Positions 20,353 to 35,163 of a stretch of 64,000 nucleotides of DNA are shown piece by piece. The notes beneath the pieces are model-generated. The model was given only the letters and a program-made list of their open reading frames with translations. It was not told the origin of the DNA and made no database searches. This stretch comes from Engraulis encrasicolus (lineage: Eukaryota > Chordata > Actinopteri > Clupeiformes > Engraulidae): the NCBI RefSeq assembly GCF_034702125.1, contig NC_085865.1, positions 42,161,628 to 42,225,627 of the forward strand, written 5' to 3'. Made by a program: the position numbers and the translations under genes. Position 1 is the stretch's first letter, and the number at the start of each line of letters is the position of its first letter.

Positions 20353-22650
20353 ATGTACCACAGGGTTCACAGGGTTCACAGGGTTCAAACAAAGACTGTG
20401 GGGCCCTGAGTCCAGCTTCTTATCCCAGGTCTATGGTTCAAACCTAAAATGGAAGACAGATGCATCAATTTAACAGTTATCAATTTAACTTCAAGTAATA
20501 CTCATTCTCATTAAATTAATAATTCCCATTTTATGATATTATCACAGAATTGGTTGCATTTTGAAATGGCACATGGTGTACAACTGTATCTCAAAGTAAA
20601 ATGCAGTGTATTAATGCTCTCTTGACCTAAAAAATACTTGGCTGTCAGAATGAACCTAAAAATAGCTTGTACAAATCTGCACCCTCCACCTCATCTTCAA
20701 GCACAGCCAAAGTATCTGTGACTTTCTGGTATATTTCATCGAAAGAAAAATGTCCCTTACTTTTTGCAAACCCTGTAGTTTAACTTGGAAATGCAGCAGG
20801 CCCCCAGATTAAATGCCTATTTTAAACAGATGTAGATTGTATCCAATGTATCGAATGTTAATGTATTAAGCAAGTGGTCAACATACACATGATGAAATGC
20901 AAAGTATTTTACTGAAGTATTGTCAATATTCGGGCCAGAATTGGGTTACCATTACATGGTATTAAGTGGGGGACCTTTCAGATTTCTTTGTCCCAGGCTC
21001 TGTCAAAGCTGTCAGTGGTCCTGGCTTATCATAACTGGATATGAATGGTCTCTTGAGTTGCACTGGCCTGCGGTGACAAACCAATACCAGACCTTGATAA
21101 TAGTAAAGCAACATACAACTCACAAGAATGTCTCTCAAAGATCTGTTCAACAATAGGGCTACTCTGGGATGGCGTCATGCATCAGACTTCCAATTTAAAA
21201 AAAATCATCTGTTACATATGTGTAATTAGCCAGGCCTGTAAAACATTAGACTTGGAAAGTGCTGTGTTGTGTCAAATTCAGATCACAGTGATGCTACTTG
21301 AAAACGTGATTAATTTGAATTATCTGTTCATGGCATCAGTGTGTCTCCAGATGTGGGCTGTGTGTGGCACTCTTCAAACATACCAGATGGAAAACTACTA
21401 CATGTTTACATCCACATCCTGGGGCATGGCAGACCACCCTTCACTGGGGCCCCTGAATGATCCAGATCTGGTCGGTATTATCATCTAAATGGCTTGTTTG
21501 TAGACTACCGCCTTAGCGTTATTAGAATGAGAATGATTCAGACTGAGGCCAAAATATGTGCCAACGATTAGCCTACAGGACGATTAGCAGACGCTAGATC
21601 TTGCGGCGGGGGGTAGAAGAGGTGAGAACGGGCGGCAGGTGGGGCAGAGGAGTCTACTCAGCCTGGAAACTTGTCTTTTCCTGAGTGTCCAATGTTTTGC
21701 AGGCAATACCTAACCTAGCGTACTTCCCAGACTAATCTATCATATGAATATAACGACATTTGCAACTAAAGAAAAATGCACCACAATCCAAATATTTTAA
21801 CTGACAGCCAAAGTCGAATCAATTAGCCTGCCTTTTTGCAACCAATTTTGAAGAAAAAAAAATGCCGCATTTAGTACCAAACCCGCATCATAGTAGGCTC
21901 TAGTTACTGTAATAGATGCAGACTGCATCTAATACAGCACTTTACTGAATAATGCAATATGTTTGACACATTTTGGTCGGCTACTGCAAAAAAATGCATT
22001 TGCCCCATATATACCTATACTGCAGTTTTATTATAAGGGTTATTCTGCTGTTGAACCGAATAAACGTACCTTGAATTTACTTTATAACATGCTGTGACAA
22101 ATGTACCCCTGGTGCTCTGCGTAATTTGTTTTACCTAGTGTGGAGCAGCTTTTACAAGAGCTATTCATACATAAATGACCCATTAACGCCCAATGATCTG
22201 CCCTTTGTCCTACCTCATTGGGCCAATCAATGGGACCAAAACCGGTTTAGTTCATCGAAAGGTTACGTGGAGAAATACATAATTTCATACAGAAATCCAT
22301 ATCATATCAAAATCCATATCCAATCATCTCAAGCACATTTCCCTACACTGGAGAGGGGGGCATGGAAGATGTTGGACATTTTTTCATGACACAGGCACAA
22401 TAAGTGTGTTTTGTTGCATTAAATGTAATGCTTCATTGCTGATCCAGTCTCATTTTAATAAAACCGTTTTCCCCATGCCTAGAACTAGTGTTTTTATAAG
22501 CCCTCCGTTCCTTTGGCTGGCGCTATGAGCTTTGCGAACTGTTCTCTTTGCTATTGTAGAGTGCGGTCCCTTTAAGCGGCGCGCACGAGGATTCCTCAGC
22601 GGCAGCGCAGCGGTTCTGTCCCGCGTGGAACTCCCTGATAGAATCCAGAC
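20353..22650. other. nanog-ipo4 intergenic, no gene seen
   Basis: No convincing exon. A triple GGGTTCACA repeat is at about 20363. A fragment of a GGGACC...CAGATTTCTTTGTCCC repeat is at about 20969, related to the GGGCC-rich family near 51257 and 52950. GC-rich sequence at about 22570-22630 (AAGCGGCGCGCACG) may belong to an upstream promoter region. Confidence 0.45.
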
Positions 22651-23091
22651 CATTGAGAGTAAATAGAATGGAGGCCAAAATTCTATTTCATTGTTGAAGC
22701 CAAGTTGGAGCCAAGGTTGGACCCAAAAAGACCAAAAAATGGCCAAATCCCATTCATTCCTATGAGAGACATAAAACCCTGTATCTCCCTTAAATGCCAC
22801 TCCAGGGGGATAATTTTTCGCTCAACTAGTAGGTCCCCTTGCTCTCCAACTTACCAGGGTGGTGATTTTTTTGTGGTGATGTTTTGTTTTAGAGAGATAT
22901 TAAAAGTTAAATTGACCAATGAGCATCAGAACATGGTTTGATTGACCGTTAGAAGTCTTGTTGCTGTCCAATCAGCACCTGCGTTTGGCGTTGCTAAGGT
23001 GGAATGTAAATTGGAATGTTCCCAAATCTGGCTTCAAAGCGTTGAATGGCAAATAGCGTTGATTTGGCGTCCATTCTATTTACTGTCAATG
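22651..23091. mobile_element. MITE with perfect 8-bp duplication upstream of ipo4
   Basis: Ends CATTGAGAGTAAATAGAATG and (reverse) CATTGACAGTAAATAGAATG, continuing GAGGCCAAA / GACGCCAAA. Flanked on both sides by ATCCAGAC (22643-22650, 23092-23099). It lies less than 300 bases before the ipo4 ATG. Confidence 0.93.
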
Positions 23092-23375
23092 ATCCAGACA
23101 GAGAGCGACACTCAAATTTCAACGGCCAGATTCGGGCACTCTCTGAATAATTATTTTTTGGTACGGATATATTGAAGTCTTCACTGTCACACGTCGCTGG
23201 CTTGAATTTTACGAGCGGCGGGTGACAACACCCGTCCTGTCCACGTTGGCTTCACCGGAGCCCCCTGACAACTGTCACATAAGTTGCCATCGTTGTCTTG
23301 CCAGCTCGGAGCTGGCCAATTTTGAATAAAAGCTAGAACTAAGATTGGAAGCTGTCCTCTGTCAACATCACCAAA
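23092..23375 (+). promoter_or_regulatory. Probable ipo4 5' UTR and proximal promoter
   Basis: About 280 bases lie between a transposon insertion (22651-23091) and the ipo4 ATG. I see no TATA box. The sequence just before the ATG is AACATCACCAAAATGA, with A at -3. The start site is inferred only by position. Confidence 0.4.
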
Positions 23376-26300
23376 ATGACAGAGCAACTGGAACACATCC
23401 TTTCGCAGCTAACACAGCCTGACAATGCCATTATTCAGCAGGTAATGTGACTCCACGTTTGCATTTTCAGTAGCGGAATCTGTTATTTTATGCGAAAGAT
23501 AAAGACTTCGTAGTGTGATCGGTAATACAGTTCAGTGACAGATTGTTCTCACATGTTGGTGAAAATGCCGGTTAGCCTGCTAACGGTGGCTAAGTAACTT
23601 GGTTACGTCACGACTCAGGGTGGTGGTGTCCTGTCCATCAGTTCCCTCTGGCTGTGCCCTGGATATGGATTTAGGATTGATTGTATCATCATGCAAGTTT
23701 GCAGTTCATCAGCCACAAATACTAATAGTTTCTGTTTATGTTGCATTAGGCCACGGCGGAGTTGAAGAAGGCGTTTAAAGATCCAGCCATTATCCCTGCA
23801 CTATGTGCAGTCATGACAGGTTCTCAGAACCCGCAGGTATGTCTACCTTGTTGTTGTACTGGTATACTTTGGCTGTCATTTTAAATCCCTAAATATAATG
23901 GTGTATGTCTTTTCTTCTAGATCCGTCAATCTGCAGCGGTCATGTTGAGAATGAGGGTGAAGAAGCACTGGAAGAAAATAAGTCCAGACCACCGGGAGAG
24001 GTGAGTGTACAAGAGCTTCCTTTGACATCCATGAAAACAGTCACAGATAAAAGGACAAAAAAAAACTTGAGATAAAAATGCCAACTTTTATTTTATTTTT
24101 CAGTTTAAAAGCTGTGGTCCTTCAAGCCTTCCAACAAGAGACAGAGTAAGTTTAATCTTCAACGTTGTTGTCAAATGCATGCATCAGTTGATATATGATA
24201 TGATTTATTTTATTTTAGGGAATTATTTTTTCCCCTCAATCACATGCACGTTTCAATTCATTTTTTCAATTATTGTGCAGGCACACAGTGCGTCACTCTC
24301 TCTCGCAGCTCAGTGCTGTGATGGTCAAGCATGAGACACCTGACCGCTGGCCAGCTCTGCTGACTTTACTCAACCAGTCTACGCACAGCAACAACCCGCA
24401 GGACAGACAGGTGGGCTCAATATACAGTCAGCAAGCATATGTTTTAAAACATTGTCCATCTGTTTTGAAATGGCCGAGTTATTTATTAAAGCAGTTAATT
24501 GATTTTGAAGTCAGAGTTAGGAAAACCACTGTATTTTTAAACACATGTACAGTATTTATTTCACTGTTGACATAATTTAATTAATAAAAGTACAGCCTTA
24601 CCCTACAGTTGGAGCTTTGAATAAGTTGTATTGATATGCATTTTGACATGTTTTTGTCTATCTTCTGGCCAGGTGGGTCTTCTGCTGTTGAGCAAAGTGG
24701 TGGAGTCGAACCCGGAGCCCTTCAAGCAGCACTACAAGCAGCTGCTGCAGCTGTTTGGCACTGTGCTCCAGGATCTGAGCAACCCCACCGCTATCTACTA
24801 CTGTATCCTCACCCTCACTGCCATCACCCCCTACACGGGCTCCGACGAGATGGTGAGGACACTCAGTCCGATGCAGTCACTTTTCACTTGGTGTCAATCT
24901 AGAGTTGCTTTGTTTATGCATGCCACTGCCATTTTGCTGCTGCATCTTCAGTGTTAGTGTGATTTTCATAAATGGGAAGAGAGGAGGTAAAACTGCAAAC
25001 ACAACGGTCAACTTTTTTTGTTAAGCAATATGTTGGCCAGAGACGTGCATCTTGAATTAAGAGCAGATGTCATAGGAAGAACGGGTCCCCTTTATGTTAT
25101 GTTTATGTCTAACTCTAATCCTTACCAGGCTTTTTATAGAAATTTTTGGCATGAGGTAGCATCATGGCAGGTTGCGGGCCCCCGTGACAGAGAAATTTAC
25201 TAGGGGCGCTCAAAAAAATAATTTATACATTTAAAAAAAAAAGAAGTATGAGGGCGCACCCGCGGAGGTATGAGGGTGGAGCACCCCTATTTCCCCGTTC
25301 AGAAAAAGCCCTGCTTACCCTTACTGATTAATGAGATCAAAAAAGGTCTGTTGACCACGAAATGACGCTGTATGCCTTTCAAATGAATTATGCGGGTGTG
25401 GTTGAAGAAGAGCCATTCGATAGGCTTCAAACTACAATCTGATCACAAACCTGTTGTAAGGAATGTGTTATTGGCTTACCTCTTTCTTTGTGTGCATTTG
25501 TAATTAACTTTTTGTTTGTTTGTTTGTTTTAGAATATCATGCGTTCCCTTGTCCCAAGACTGCTCACTGCCCTGAAGGCCCTAATCAAATCTGACGAGGT
25601 GAGGAGAAGTCTGGCCGTGTCTGCAGTATGTCATTGCTTATTGAATGATGGGATGACTTGTGCATCATATTTGCATTGATCTGTGTGCCACAGAACCAGG
25701 CCAGTGAGGCCATGGAGGTACTGGATGAGCTCATGGAGAGCGAGGTGTCCATCATCGTTCCTCACCTGGCCGAGATTGTACGCTTCTGTCTTGAGGTAGA
25801 CACCAAAAATAAACCAACCTTTGGTAACCACACCAAAAGCTATACAGAAACAATATTTAATCTTATCTCGTATTATTTACCATATTTTATTCAGTTTATG
25901 GTAGCTACCAGGGGTGGAACTTAAAAAAAAATCCCACCAGTCACTGTGGCAGGTAGATTCTAAAATCTACCAGTCACTCAAAATTTTTACCAGTCACCAT
26001 TTTTTACCAGTTCATATTCAACTGTTCCAAACATTGTAATGCCAAGTAAGATACTTTTCAGATCAGTACTTTTGTTTCAGAAGTCATTGAGTTTTCATTC
26101 AGTTATTGTGATGCCAATAACTCTTCATTACCAATTTGCTTAAACCTTTGATGTTGGATGCTGCGTATAATTCAGCATTAACCCGGGTGCCTGTAGAAAA
26201 TTTTCACCCGTCAAGGTGACTGGTGGGTTGACACATTTTACCTGCAAAAGGCCAAATTCACCGTCATTGGGAGGGAAAGTAATCTCATCGCCCCCTGCTG

Positions 26301-29300
26301 GCAACGTTCCAAGCCCCTGCAACAAATGAATGGGTTTTTTCTTTGAAAAATTACATCTCGGCCCTGACAAAGAAGTAGAAGTAGTGGCAGTCATATAATA
26401 TGCATGTTGACCCGTTTTATCGAATCGGGTGGTAAAATGTTCGGTTTTTCACTGATTTGAACTGATTTTAATATTCTTTAAAAAGCTAATACAGAACTAC
26501 ACTGACTGGTATGTGTGACGTGTTTACTCCATGTAATTAGCATAGCCAAATTAGCATAGCCAAACATGAGCCAGAGAGGTGGTTACTCGTCACCACAGAG
26601 CCATCATATCTACTAGAGAAGTTAAAACCAAACCAAAATAATCGCGTGTGTATATATGTGTAATAAGAAGACAACGTGGAACTCGCAGGATTACAAGAAT
26701 GTGAAGATATGTGAAGAACTTGTGTTCATTCGCGTTCATTTGTTTCTCTGTGTTGTCAACGAGGCGCGAAGCAGAGCATGCTGGGAGCTCTAGTCCGTTT
26801 CCGACCAGATTGGCACAATTTCTATTTTTCTTAAAAGGGCAAAAAATGACTTAGGATTTTCACAGGTAGTAGTTCATCCTATTGTGTACGCTGAAAAATG
26901 TGTCTGGTGTTATAGTTCCTAGTCATATCTTTGTGGGTTTTTTTTAGAAACTCGTCTATGGGAGTTTCAATAGGGTCGCCCTGGTGTTTGGAACGTAACC
27001 GCTAGGATCGCTGTTTTCCACTTTCCCTCCCAATTGGCAGGTGGACAGGTGCTTATTTCCATCCCTGGTAGCTACACTAGGTATGTCAGTTGTTGTAGTT
27101 TATGGTTGAAGCACTCTCATCTTGTGTAGTTCCACAGTGGATCCCATCAAACATAGCCTCACAGACTTGTGTGAATGTACTTGAATATGTTTTTGTCCCT
27201 GTAAGATCGGTGCAGATGCTTCCCTCAGTGATTCTGTACGGGTCAGGGCCCTCTCCTGCATCTCCGTTCTCATCAGACTGAAGAGCAAGGTAAAGGAGAT
27301 TCACTGTATTATGTCATACTGTTGATGAATATATTTTTGCTGTGGCCAATAAATTGTATATGTCATACACCTTCAATCACCTTGTCTTCCTTGCAGGCAG
27401 TAATAAAGCAGAAGCTGCTCAACCCCATCCTGCAGACGGTCTTCCCTGTGCTGGCTGCAGCGCCACCACCAGGTGAGGAGGACCCAGAAGACGAGGAGAG
27501 CGAAGACGATGACCAGGATAATGAGAACCCCAAACACCTGGCGGCCCAGGTCAGACATTCTTGTACTCAAGAGAGTGTATCACATATCTGCATTTTAAAA
27601 TGTTCAGTTTTGTGAATAAAGAAAGTGGTAATATTTCCTGGCTGCAGACCACCGAAATGGCTGACATTTGATTACATTTTGTCGTTTTCTGGTTCAGGTC
27701 ATTGACACCATGGCTCTCCATATGCCCCCAGAGAAGCTCTTCCACCAGCTGGTTGGTGTTCTTCTTTCTTGGCATCTATTTTTACATCGATGAGGCATTG
27801 TTTTAACACTGCACTCAGCAGCATGGGTATTATCTTCTCAGGAGTGTTGCCATTTGTTTGGTTCTAGATGCCGCTGGCACAGGCTTGCCTGACCAGTCAG
27901 GACCCGTATCAGCGCAAAGGAGGACTGATGTGTCTGGCTGTGCTGGCTGAGGGCTGTGCCGACCACATCCGCACCAAGTAACTATCTCTCATCAGGCACT
28001 ATAAGAATATCCTGTTAAAATGGCTAGGGATGCACCGATACACATTTTTTCACTTCCGATCCGATCCCGATATCTAAATTTGGATATCTACCGATACTAC
28101 TCCGATCCTATACCAGGGTGGCCGCGGGTCCTTAAAAGGTCTTAAAAAGTCTTAAATGTCATTTTCGCCAAATAAGGCCTTGAAAAGTCTTATTTTGTCT
28201 TAAATTTTCAACCCAAATGTCTTAAATTTGTGGAGCTTAATTTAGGGAGGAATAATTATGTCAGACATGTGATGAGCTTCGCAACGGAAATCGGGAGTTG
28301 TAGCCATGTAGTGTAATTTAGAACGCATTATTGAATTTTATTTAGTGTACAGTTTCATTGTGTATAGTTTTGTGTTTTCAAACGGCTACATTAATGTAAA
28401 TAACCAATTGGTTTTTGTGCTTCATTTGAACCTGTGTATGATCTTGCGAGTTGGTCCTAATTTCATTTGGAAAATGGTATTGAAAAGTCTTAAAATGTCT
28501 TAATTTTGACTTGGTCAAACCTGTAGACACCCTGTATACCAAAACCACATATGCCTGGGTTTCAACTTGAGGTAGGCCCAAGTAGACTATTTGGTCAGAA
28601 AAGGAAGTCAGAAGAACAGGAAACCAATTAATAAGTAAAAAGTAACAAGTAAAAAAGTAACAATCTCATCCTGAAAACTAATATGCAAGTGAAATTAACA
28701 TTACACCTGGTTCAATGTCAGTATCAGGAAAATTCCGATACTTTGGGAAAATTCCGATCAGATCCGATCTCTGAATTATGTTGATATCTGAAACCGATAC
28801 ACCGATATCCCATCCCTAAAAATGGCACTAAATTCTGTTTTAATATTCTGTATTTCATATTCTGTATGGCACTATATTCTGCCATTTTTGTAGTCCATTC
28901 ATCAATTTGTAACTTCTTGAAAGACCGTTCTGAATTGGCGTCGTGTTGGGTGTGAGAAGGCTATCTCTCTGTAGTTCAAATGAGGGGTGATGCCTGCCAC
29001 ATCCAACCTGTCGGGTGACTGGAGCAGAGCACTGCCCAGTGTCGCTTTCATGTAAATGTCTGCTGTTAGCTAGTGCTTGGGAGACAATCGTCCCTGTATA
29101 CAGTAAACAATAGATGAAGCTGATTACCACGCCTCACCTAATGCCTTCTCTATTGATCTAGCTAATCCAGAGATTGTTTAGAGCTGTGTGGTGAGTGAGG
29201 GTATGCATTAATAAGCCTTCTGTCTGTGTGTTTGTGTCTGTGTTGTGTGTGTCTGCTAGGATGCTGTCCTCCATGTTGCAGACGGTGTGCCAGAGTCTGT

Positions 29301-29810
29301 CTGACAGTAACCAGGTGGTGCGCAGCGCAGGTCTGTTTGCCCTCGGACAGTTCTCCGAGCACCTGCAGGTCAGTGTTATTCTGCCCCTCGTCAGTAATAC
29401 ATGCTTAAAGTTGCATAGTGTTTTGAGCCCCCTTTCAGTAGTCATTACACTGTTTTCCATCAGACAGTAGCTGGGCACTGTAAGGAAGGCACACATAGTT
29501 GTACTTGATGTAAACAATGTACATGGGGTGTGTATTAGTGGTAACTCATGTGGCACGTACTAAACAGTGGCCAGTTCCATTTATTTACTTAAAATTTAAA
29601 TTATTATTTTTTAAATCTATTTCTTTCCTATCAGTATCATCTTCATGCTTCTCTGTAGGCAGGTCTGTGCGATGTGTTCTGCTGATGAGTTTAACTCATC
29701 TGCTTTATGTGACAGTGTGACAAATGACGATGAACCACGATCAATGCTTTTGCAAATATCTTCTACTGTATATCTCCCTTCAGACTTTGCTAGTACTTGC
29801 ACTTTTATGT

Positions 29811-29905
<95 letters not shown>

Positions 29906-32900
29906 CACATTTTGTATTGGTGGATGTCTGCGCTTCAAATTGTTTTGGAAAACCAAAGAGACCAGGAAATAATTTCCACCTGCAAAAAAATGGCAAGTCG
30001 GCATTTCTAAACTCTGGAGTGAAAAAACTGGGGCAGCAGTTGGTCTTTCAAAGTCATGTGTAGGTTCTAGAATTTTCTCGGATGCCAGTGTTGAATTTCT
30101 TGTGGGCCTTCGCCAAAGGTGTTATTAGTGTTAGTTAAGACGGTGTGAGCCTTCTCTAAACATCTGTATCCCATGTGCTCTATCTGTTCAGCCTGAAGTG
30201 AGTAAGTACCATGCTGAGCTCATGCCCCTTCTAATGGCCTACATGGCCAGCCTGAACCAAGCCAAAGTTGGACACGTCACCAAGGCCTTCTACGCCCTGG
30301 AGAACTTTGTGGAGAATTTAGGTATGTGTTTACCACAACCACACCTCTTTGTTTTGTCTTTCTGTTCCCCACATCATCTGAAAATATGTCTCTTACATTT
30401 TGTATAGTTTCTGCTTTTCTTTTATCTTATTTGTTGTCCCATTTTCTTGTGTATTCATCTCTTCCTCCTCTTATCTGATCTGCACTCCCCCCCTCTCTCT
30501 TTTCCTCTCTCTGTTTCTCCATCCTCCGCTCAGGTGATGAAATTCGTCTCTATCTCCCCACTCTGATGGAGACGATGCTGTCCACTCTGCTGAATAATGA
30601 GAGCCTTAGGATAAAGGAGTTGGCTGTCAGTGCCATTGGAGCTATTGGTAATCAACATGCCGCAAGCGTCACCACTTCCTCTATTCTCTTGCGCTGTAGA
30701 TTTCAGACTGACATCTGATTGGCTGTGCGGTACATGTAACCCCACCCACCTCTACCTGTTTCAGCCAATGCCGCCAAAGAGCAGCTGGTGCCTTACTTCT
30801 CGCCGATCATCGAGAGTCTGAAGGGATTCCTGACTGACACCCGTGATGAGATGAGAGCTGTGCAGGTCCAATCCCTGGGTACAGCACATTAATCTACTAC
30901 CTCCACCTCTCATTTCCACCCACATCTGCCCACACAGTTATATTCCACCTACGCCGCCATAGGCGAAACAGCTCAGCCAAGCATATTATGATTCTAAGTC
31001 TAGAGTTAAATTCTTTTGCGAATTCTTTTTTTTTCATTGTAGTTTTCAGGTTTTGTTATGCAGTTATTATAAAGTTAATGTGGGTTAAAGACACGCTTTT
31101 AACATGGTTTATCTCCGGTCATTCTTTAGCCGTGCTAGCCTATTTTTAATATGTGTGGCCTAGATTCCATGCCACAATTACCTCAGTGGCAAGTTTCAGA
31201 CATGAAGTTTGCCCACTACTGTGATAGGTTCTGGAGAGCCTGTCCACTTCTTAGCCCACGCGCAACGTCTTTAAAAGTGGGTTATTAACACTGCCAGGTA
31301 GAAAAAAGGTCAAATTGTCCCGCTGCTGAAAATGATGCCGGAAATGAGGATTCATACGATAGCTCCCCAGGTTTTTTTTTTTTCTCTGACCTAGATACCT
31401 TATTACTCAGAGCAAAGGCCATAGAGCTTAGAAGTGCAGACCCTTTGAACATTTAATGCAAAAACAATACAAAATGTAAATGTTCTCAATTTATTTTGAA
31501 ATTAGCGGTACTTTTGCTATTGGAACATATATGTAGTATATATTGTGAACAAGTAAAACACGAATAATCAAAGCTGAAATGGTCAGTCTCGATGTACACC
31601 CTTTTTTTTATTATTGTGGTAAATGGATGTTGTTGCTTCCCTCCTCTCCAGACACGCTGGCGGTGCTGGCGCGCACTGTAGGTAAGGAGGTGTTCAGCCC
31701 GCTGGCCGCAGAGTGTGTGCAGTTGGGGCTCAACCTGAGCGACGCTGTGGACGATCCTGACGTGCGCCGCTGCACGTAAGAACCAGATATTACATTTTTA
31801 TCCAAGGCGACGTAGTTATTTACAGGCTATTGTTTACAGCCCCAGGAGCAGTGTGGGGTTATGTGCGTTGCTCAATGGTACTTCAGCCATGGATGGAGGT
31901 GTAAGGAGAGGTAAGGGTGGGATTGCAACCTGCAACTGTTTGATCTTAAAGGGTAATGTTTAGGTTAAATTTATAACTAAATCTATACAGGATGTTGTCA
32001 GAAGAGGTGTTTTGAAACATATATGTGAAATTCACAGTCTGTAACAATGCCAAACTGCAATATTTTCATGAAAATGTATCATTTGAAAGCCACTTCTGAA
32101 ATGTTGGGCTTCTCGCTGGCAGAGCCTCTATGACGTAGATAGAGGGAGTCCAGCTAAGGTTCTGGTTCAGCTCTCGCTTGTTGATGTAGGCTTACCAACA
32201 GTTTTGGTTGTAGTAGCCTATATCTTTCCAATGCTTTCACAAGAGAGTGACATTTTATATGCCTATCTAAAACAGTCTCATAGTAGACCGTTACTAGAAA
32301 TAGCGACTATTTTAATATCTTTCCCGAAAACGATGCCCGTGGAGTAACGAGACCTTCATGTCCCCCGCCACAATGACTTGCGCCCTCTGTCCATGGTGCT
32401 GAAATCGCGGCATTCTGTGAAGCACGTTTACAATGTCATGAGGGAATACAGTTATTTGTGTTGTCCATAGTTATACCAACGAAAAAAGTAGGCGGTGATA
32501 AATACGCCAGGTCCAAATTACTAAAATAAAAAGTATATTGTAACAGCCTACCAGCTGCCTCCTCAGGAGTGAGAGCGCAGAGTTACCCCGTGTGCACTAG
32601 GCTATACTTCCCATCTCACCACGCAGCCTCTAAAATGGGTTTGAGATTGTCAGGATCGCAACAACCATGAGCCGAGTGAGCAAGCCAGAAGGAATCATGA
32701 AGTGTGTGCACCAATTCTGAATCGCTGAAGCCAGAAACTGATGTGCGCTGTTCCAAATTGAGACCGAGCGCGCAAGTCTGCAAACAAGGGTTTGCAAAAG
32801 TGCACTAAATAATAAGACTAATAAGAAAAGATATTCGTTGTGTTGATCTGTTTTATTTCTTATGTGTTCGTCAGTGGGTTTTTTTTTCATATTTGGAAAG

Positions 32901-35065
32901 GTAACGAAGGCTAGGCCTATACCAACGGCAGTCTTATTGCTGCCTGGTGCCCAACTCATAACCTCTAAAACTTAAAAATACAGTCGATTGCACAGTTACA
33001 ATATGGACGACGTTTTAAAATGGATAACAGTAATTTAAACATTAGTAAGCTTTTTCAACGTCATTTGAGAGTCTTAGATTTCGCTTGGCCCACCGCGCCC
33101 AAAAAGGAAACCTGCTTGCATTGCGTTGAGTTTGGGAGATGTCTTTAGTGGGAGTAGGCCTATTTGAATGTGTAAAACACGTTGGACATACTGGGCATTT
33201 TCAGTAGGCTCTGGGGAAGTAGATTATTATTTGCATGCGTCATTGTTTCACCGTCGACCTTGCACCAGCATGCCAACGTTAGGCTACATTTGCCAAACTA
33301 ACGTTGATGTGGTCCTGACATTTTGATGAATAGCAATAGCATAATATCTCTACAAAATCGGGAGTAAATTGAATTGAATTGAAGTCTCCCAACATGTCTT
33401 GTCAATCCATGAGGATACGAAAATCAGCAGACCACACGCGGAGAAAGCGTTCCTTTGATAGAGGGGATACCTGCGTCTTTGTAAAGTGCTGCGCGCACGT
33501 TTGATTGCCGGTTTTACAAATTACGGGGATAAACATGCCAGGTCCAAATTACTAACAGGAAAAGAGGGACGATGACAAAGGGGATGAATCGCCAGGAAGA
33601 CAGGGATGATCTTTCTCGCAGAGCAATGTTGTCTGCCAGAGCGAGTCTCGCCTGGTTTTGTGTAGGCTATGGTTACGACACGCAATCCACCACTGGCCCA
33701 GCTGGCTATCAGCAATCGCCGCAAGAATCAAACCTGTTTCAAATCCTGCTCATCTCTCGTGAGTGTAGGGTACTGCATATAGGTTAGTTAAAACTTTGCT
33801 ACGACCCAATTTGGAACACTGTCCACTCCATGCGCAAAAGACACACCGTCAGAAAAAAAGATGGAAATGTGGATATGCTATGTAGGCCTGGAGAAAGAGG
33901 TTCACTCTCTCCAGCAGTTCAAACCCACCGTCAGGTTATGCTTCGGAAGCATATCGTTTTGTTTTTTTTTCGACAAAAACGAAGCGCCATAAAGTCACAG
34001 TCAAGTTTCTAGGCTAGGCCAGCACAGCAGCGTTAATAAACTCCAAAAAAGTAATGTGACGTACCCTAATGACAATCTTACTGTGCAAACTGGGGCAATA
34101 AAAACAGTCGGTGGTGGTGGTAGTGCGCGATAGCTCTGTGATGGGGAGGGGGATTCTTTTGGCTACATCTAACCTACCCAACTCAGGACTCTGGATCCAA
34201 CCGAGAATCTCCACAATGAGGGAAACACATCGAAAATATAAAATTAAATATGCTATATGCACAAATAGAGTTTATATCAATCAGACATTCTATTAGGTTA
34301 ACAATGTTATTTTGAAACCTAATGAAGTGCCACATAGCCTAATAACGGTCTGGCACACCCTCATGGCGCTACTGCAGCGCATTGACATGGAGGAAACCTA
34401 CAAAAAAATATTATTATTTTAAATAATAAAATGGTTCAGACGGTATCTGGTGGATACTGCCACTGTTTAAGGCCATTTAACTTGTTGAAATTTAGCCTAT
34501 AGGTCTGGAAAGGTGTTACAATATTATAATCTGGCCTATTCTCTGCGGTCTTTAGTATGTCTGTGGAACGCAGCGACTCCCTCTATCTACGTCGGATTCT
34601 AAATGTTTGTTTAAAAGAAGCCGCCGTTATTTTTGACAAAGTTTTCTGAAAATGTTGTTTATGCAATAATTCGGTATTTTGACATATATCACATCTAAAT
34701 TTATGTATTGAGGCTCTTAAAATGAGATTTAGTGGTGTTTAACCTGCAAGTTACACTTTAAGACCACCTTCCAAACTATTAGGCTATGGTTGCCCCTATT
34801 AGGCCACAGTTGTCCCAATTACATTACATTGTATTACATTACATTTAGCAGACTCTTATCCAGGGAGACTTAAAAGCAAGGACATAATTAGCGGCATGTA
34901 ACATGTGGGGAAATGCAGAATATAAAAGGCTAGTGCAGATGAGGAGTTGTGTGTGTGTGTTTGTTATCTGTAGGTATGATTTCAACCTCAGTCCTCTACA
35001 TCGCCCTGAGCTGCTTTTGTTTCGGGGCTACAGTTTGTACAGTTTTTACATGTTTGTGTCCTTTG

Positions 35066-35163
<98 letters not shown>

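Noticed and set aside
21177..21488. 103-aa open frame between nanog and ipo4
   Set aside because: Composition looks random, no domain, no promoter or splice context.
29617..30004. Long open frames of repeating HTHT or CVCV residues
   Set aside because: They are translations of a (CA)n/(TG)n microsatellite with no splice or start context. The same applies at 9263, 38039, 41690, 44452 and 53580.
32630..32959. 109-aa minus-strand frame inside the TTAA-flanked element, considered as transposase
   Set aside because: No catalytic motif or similarity recognised, and no longer interrupted frame around it.
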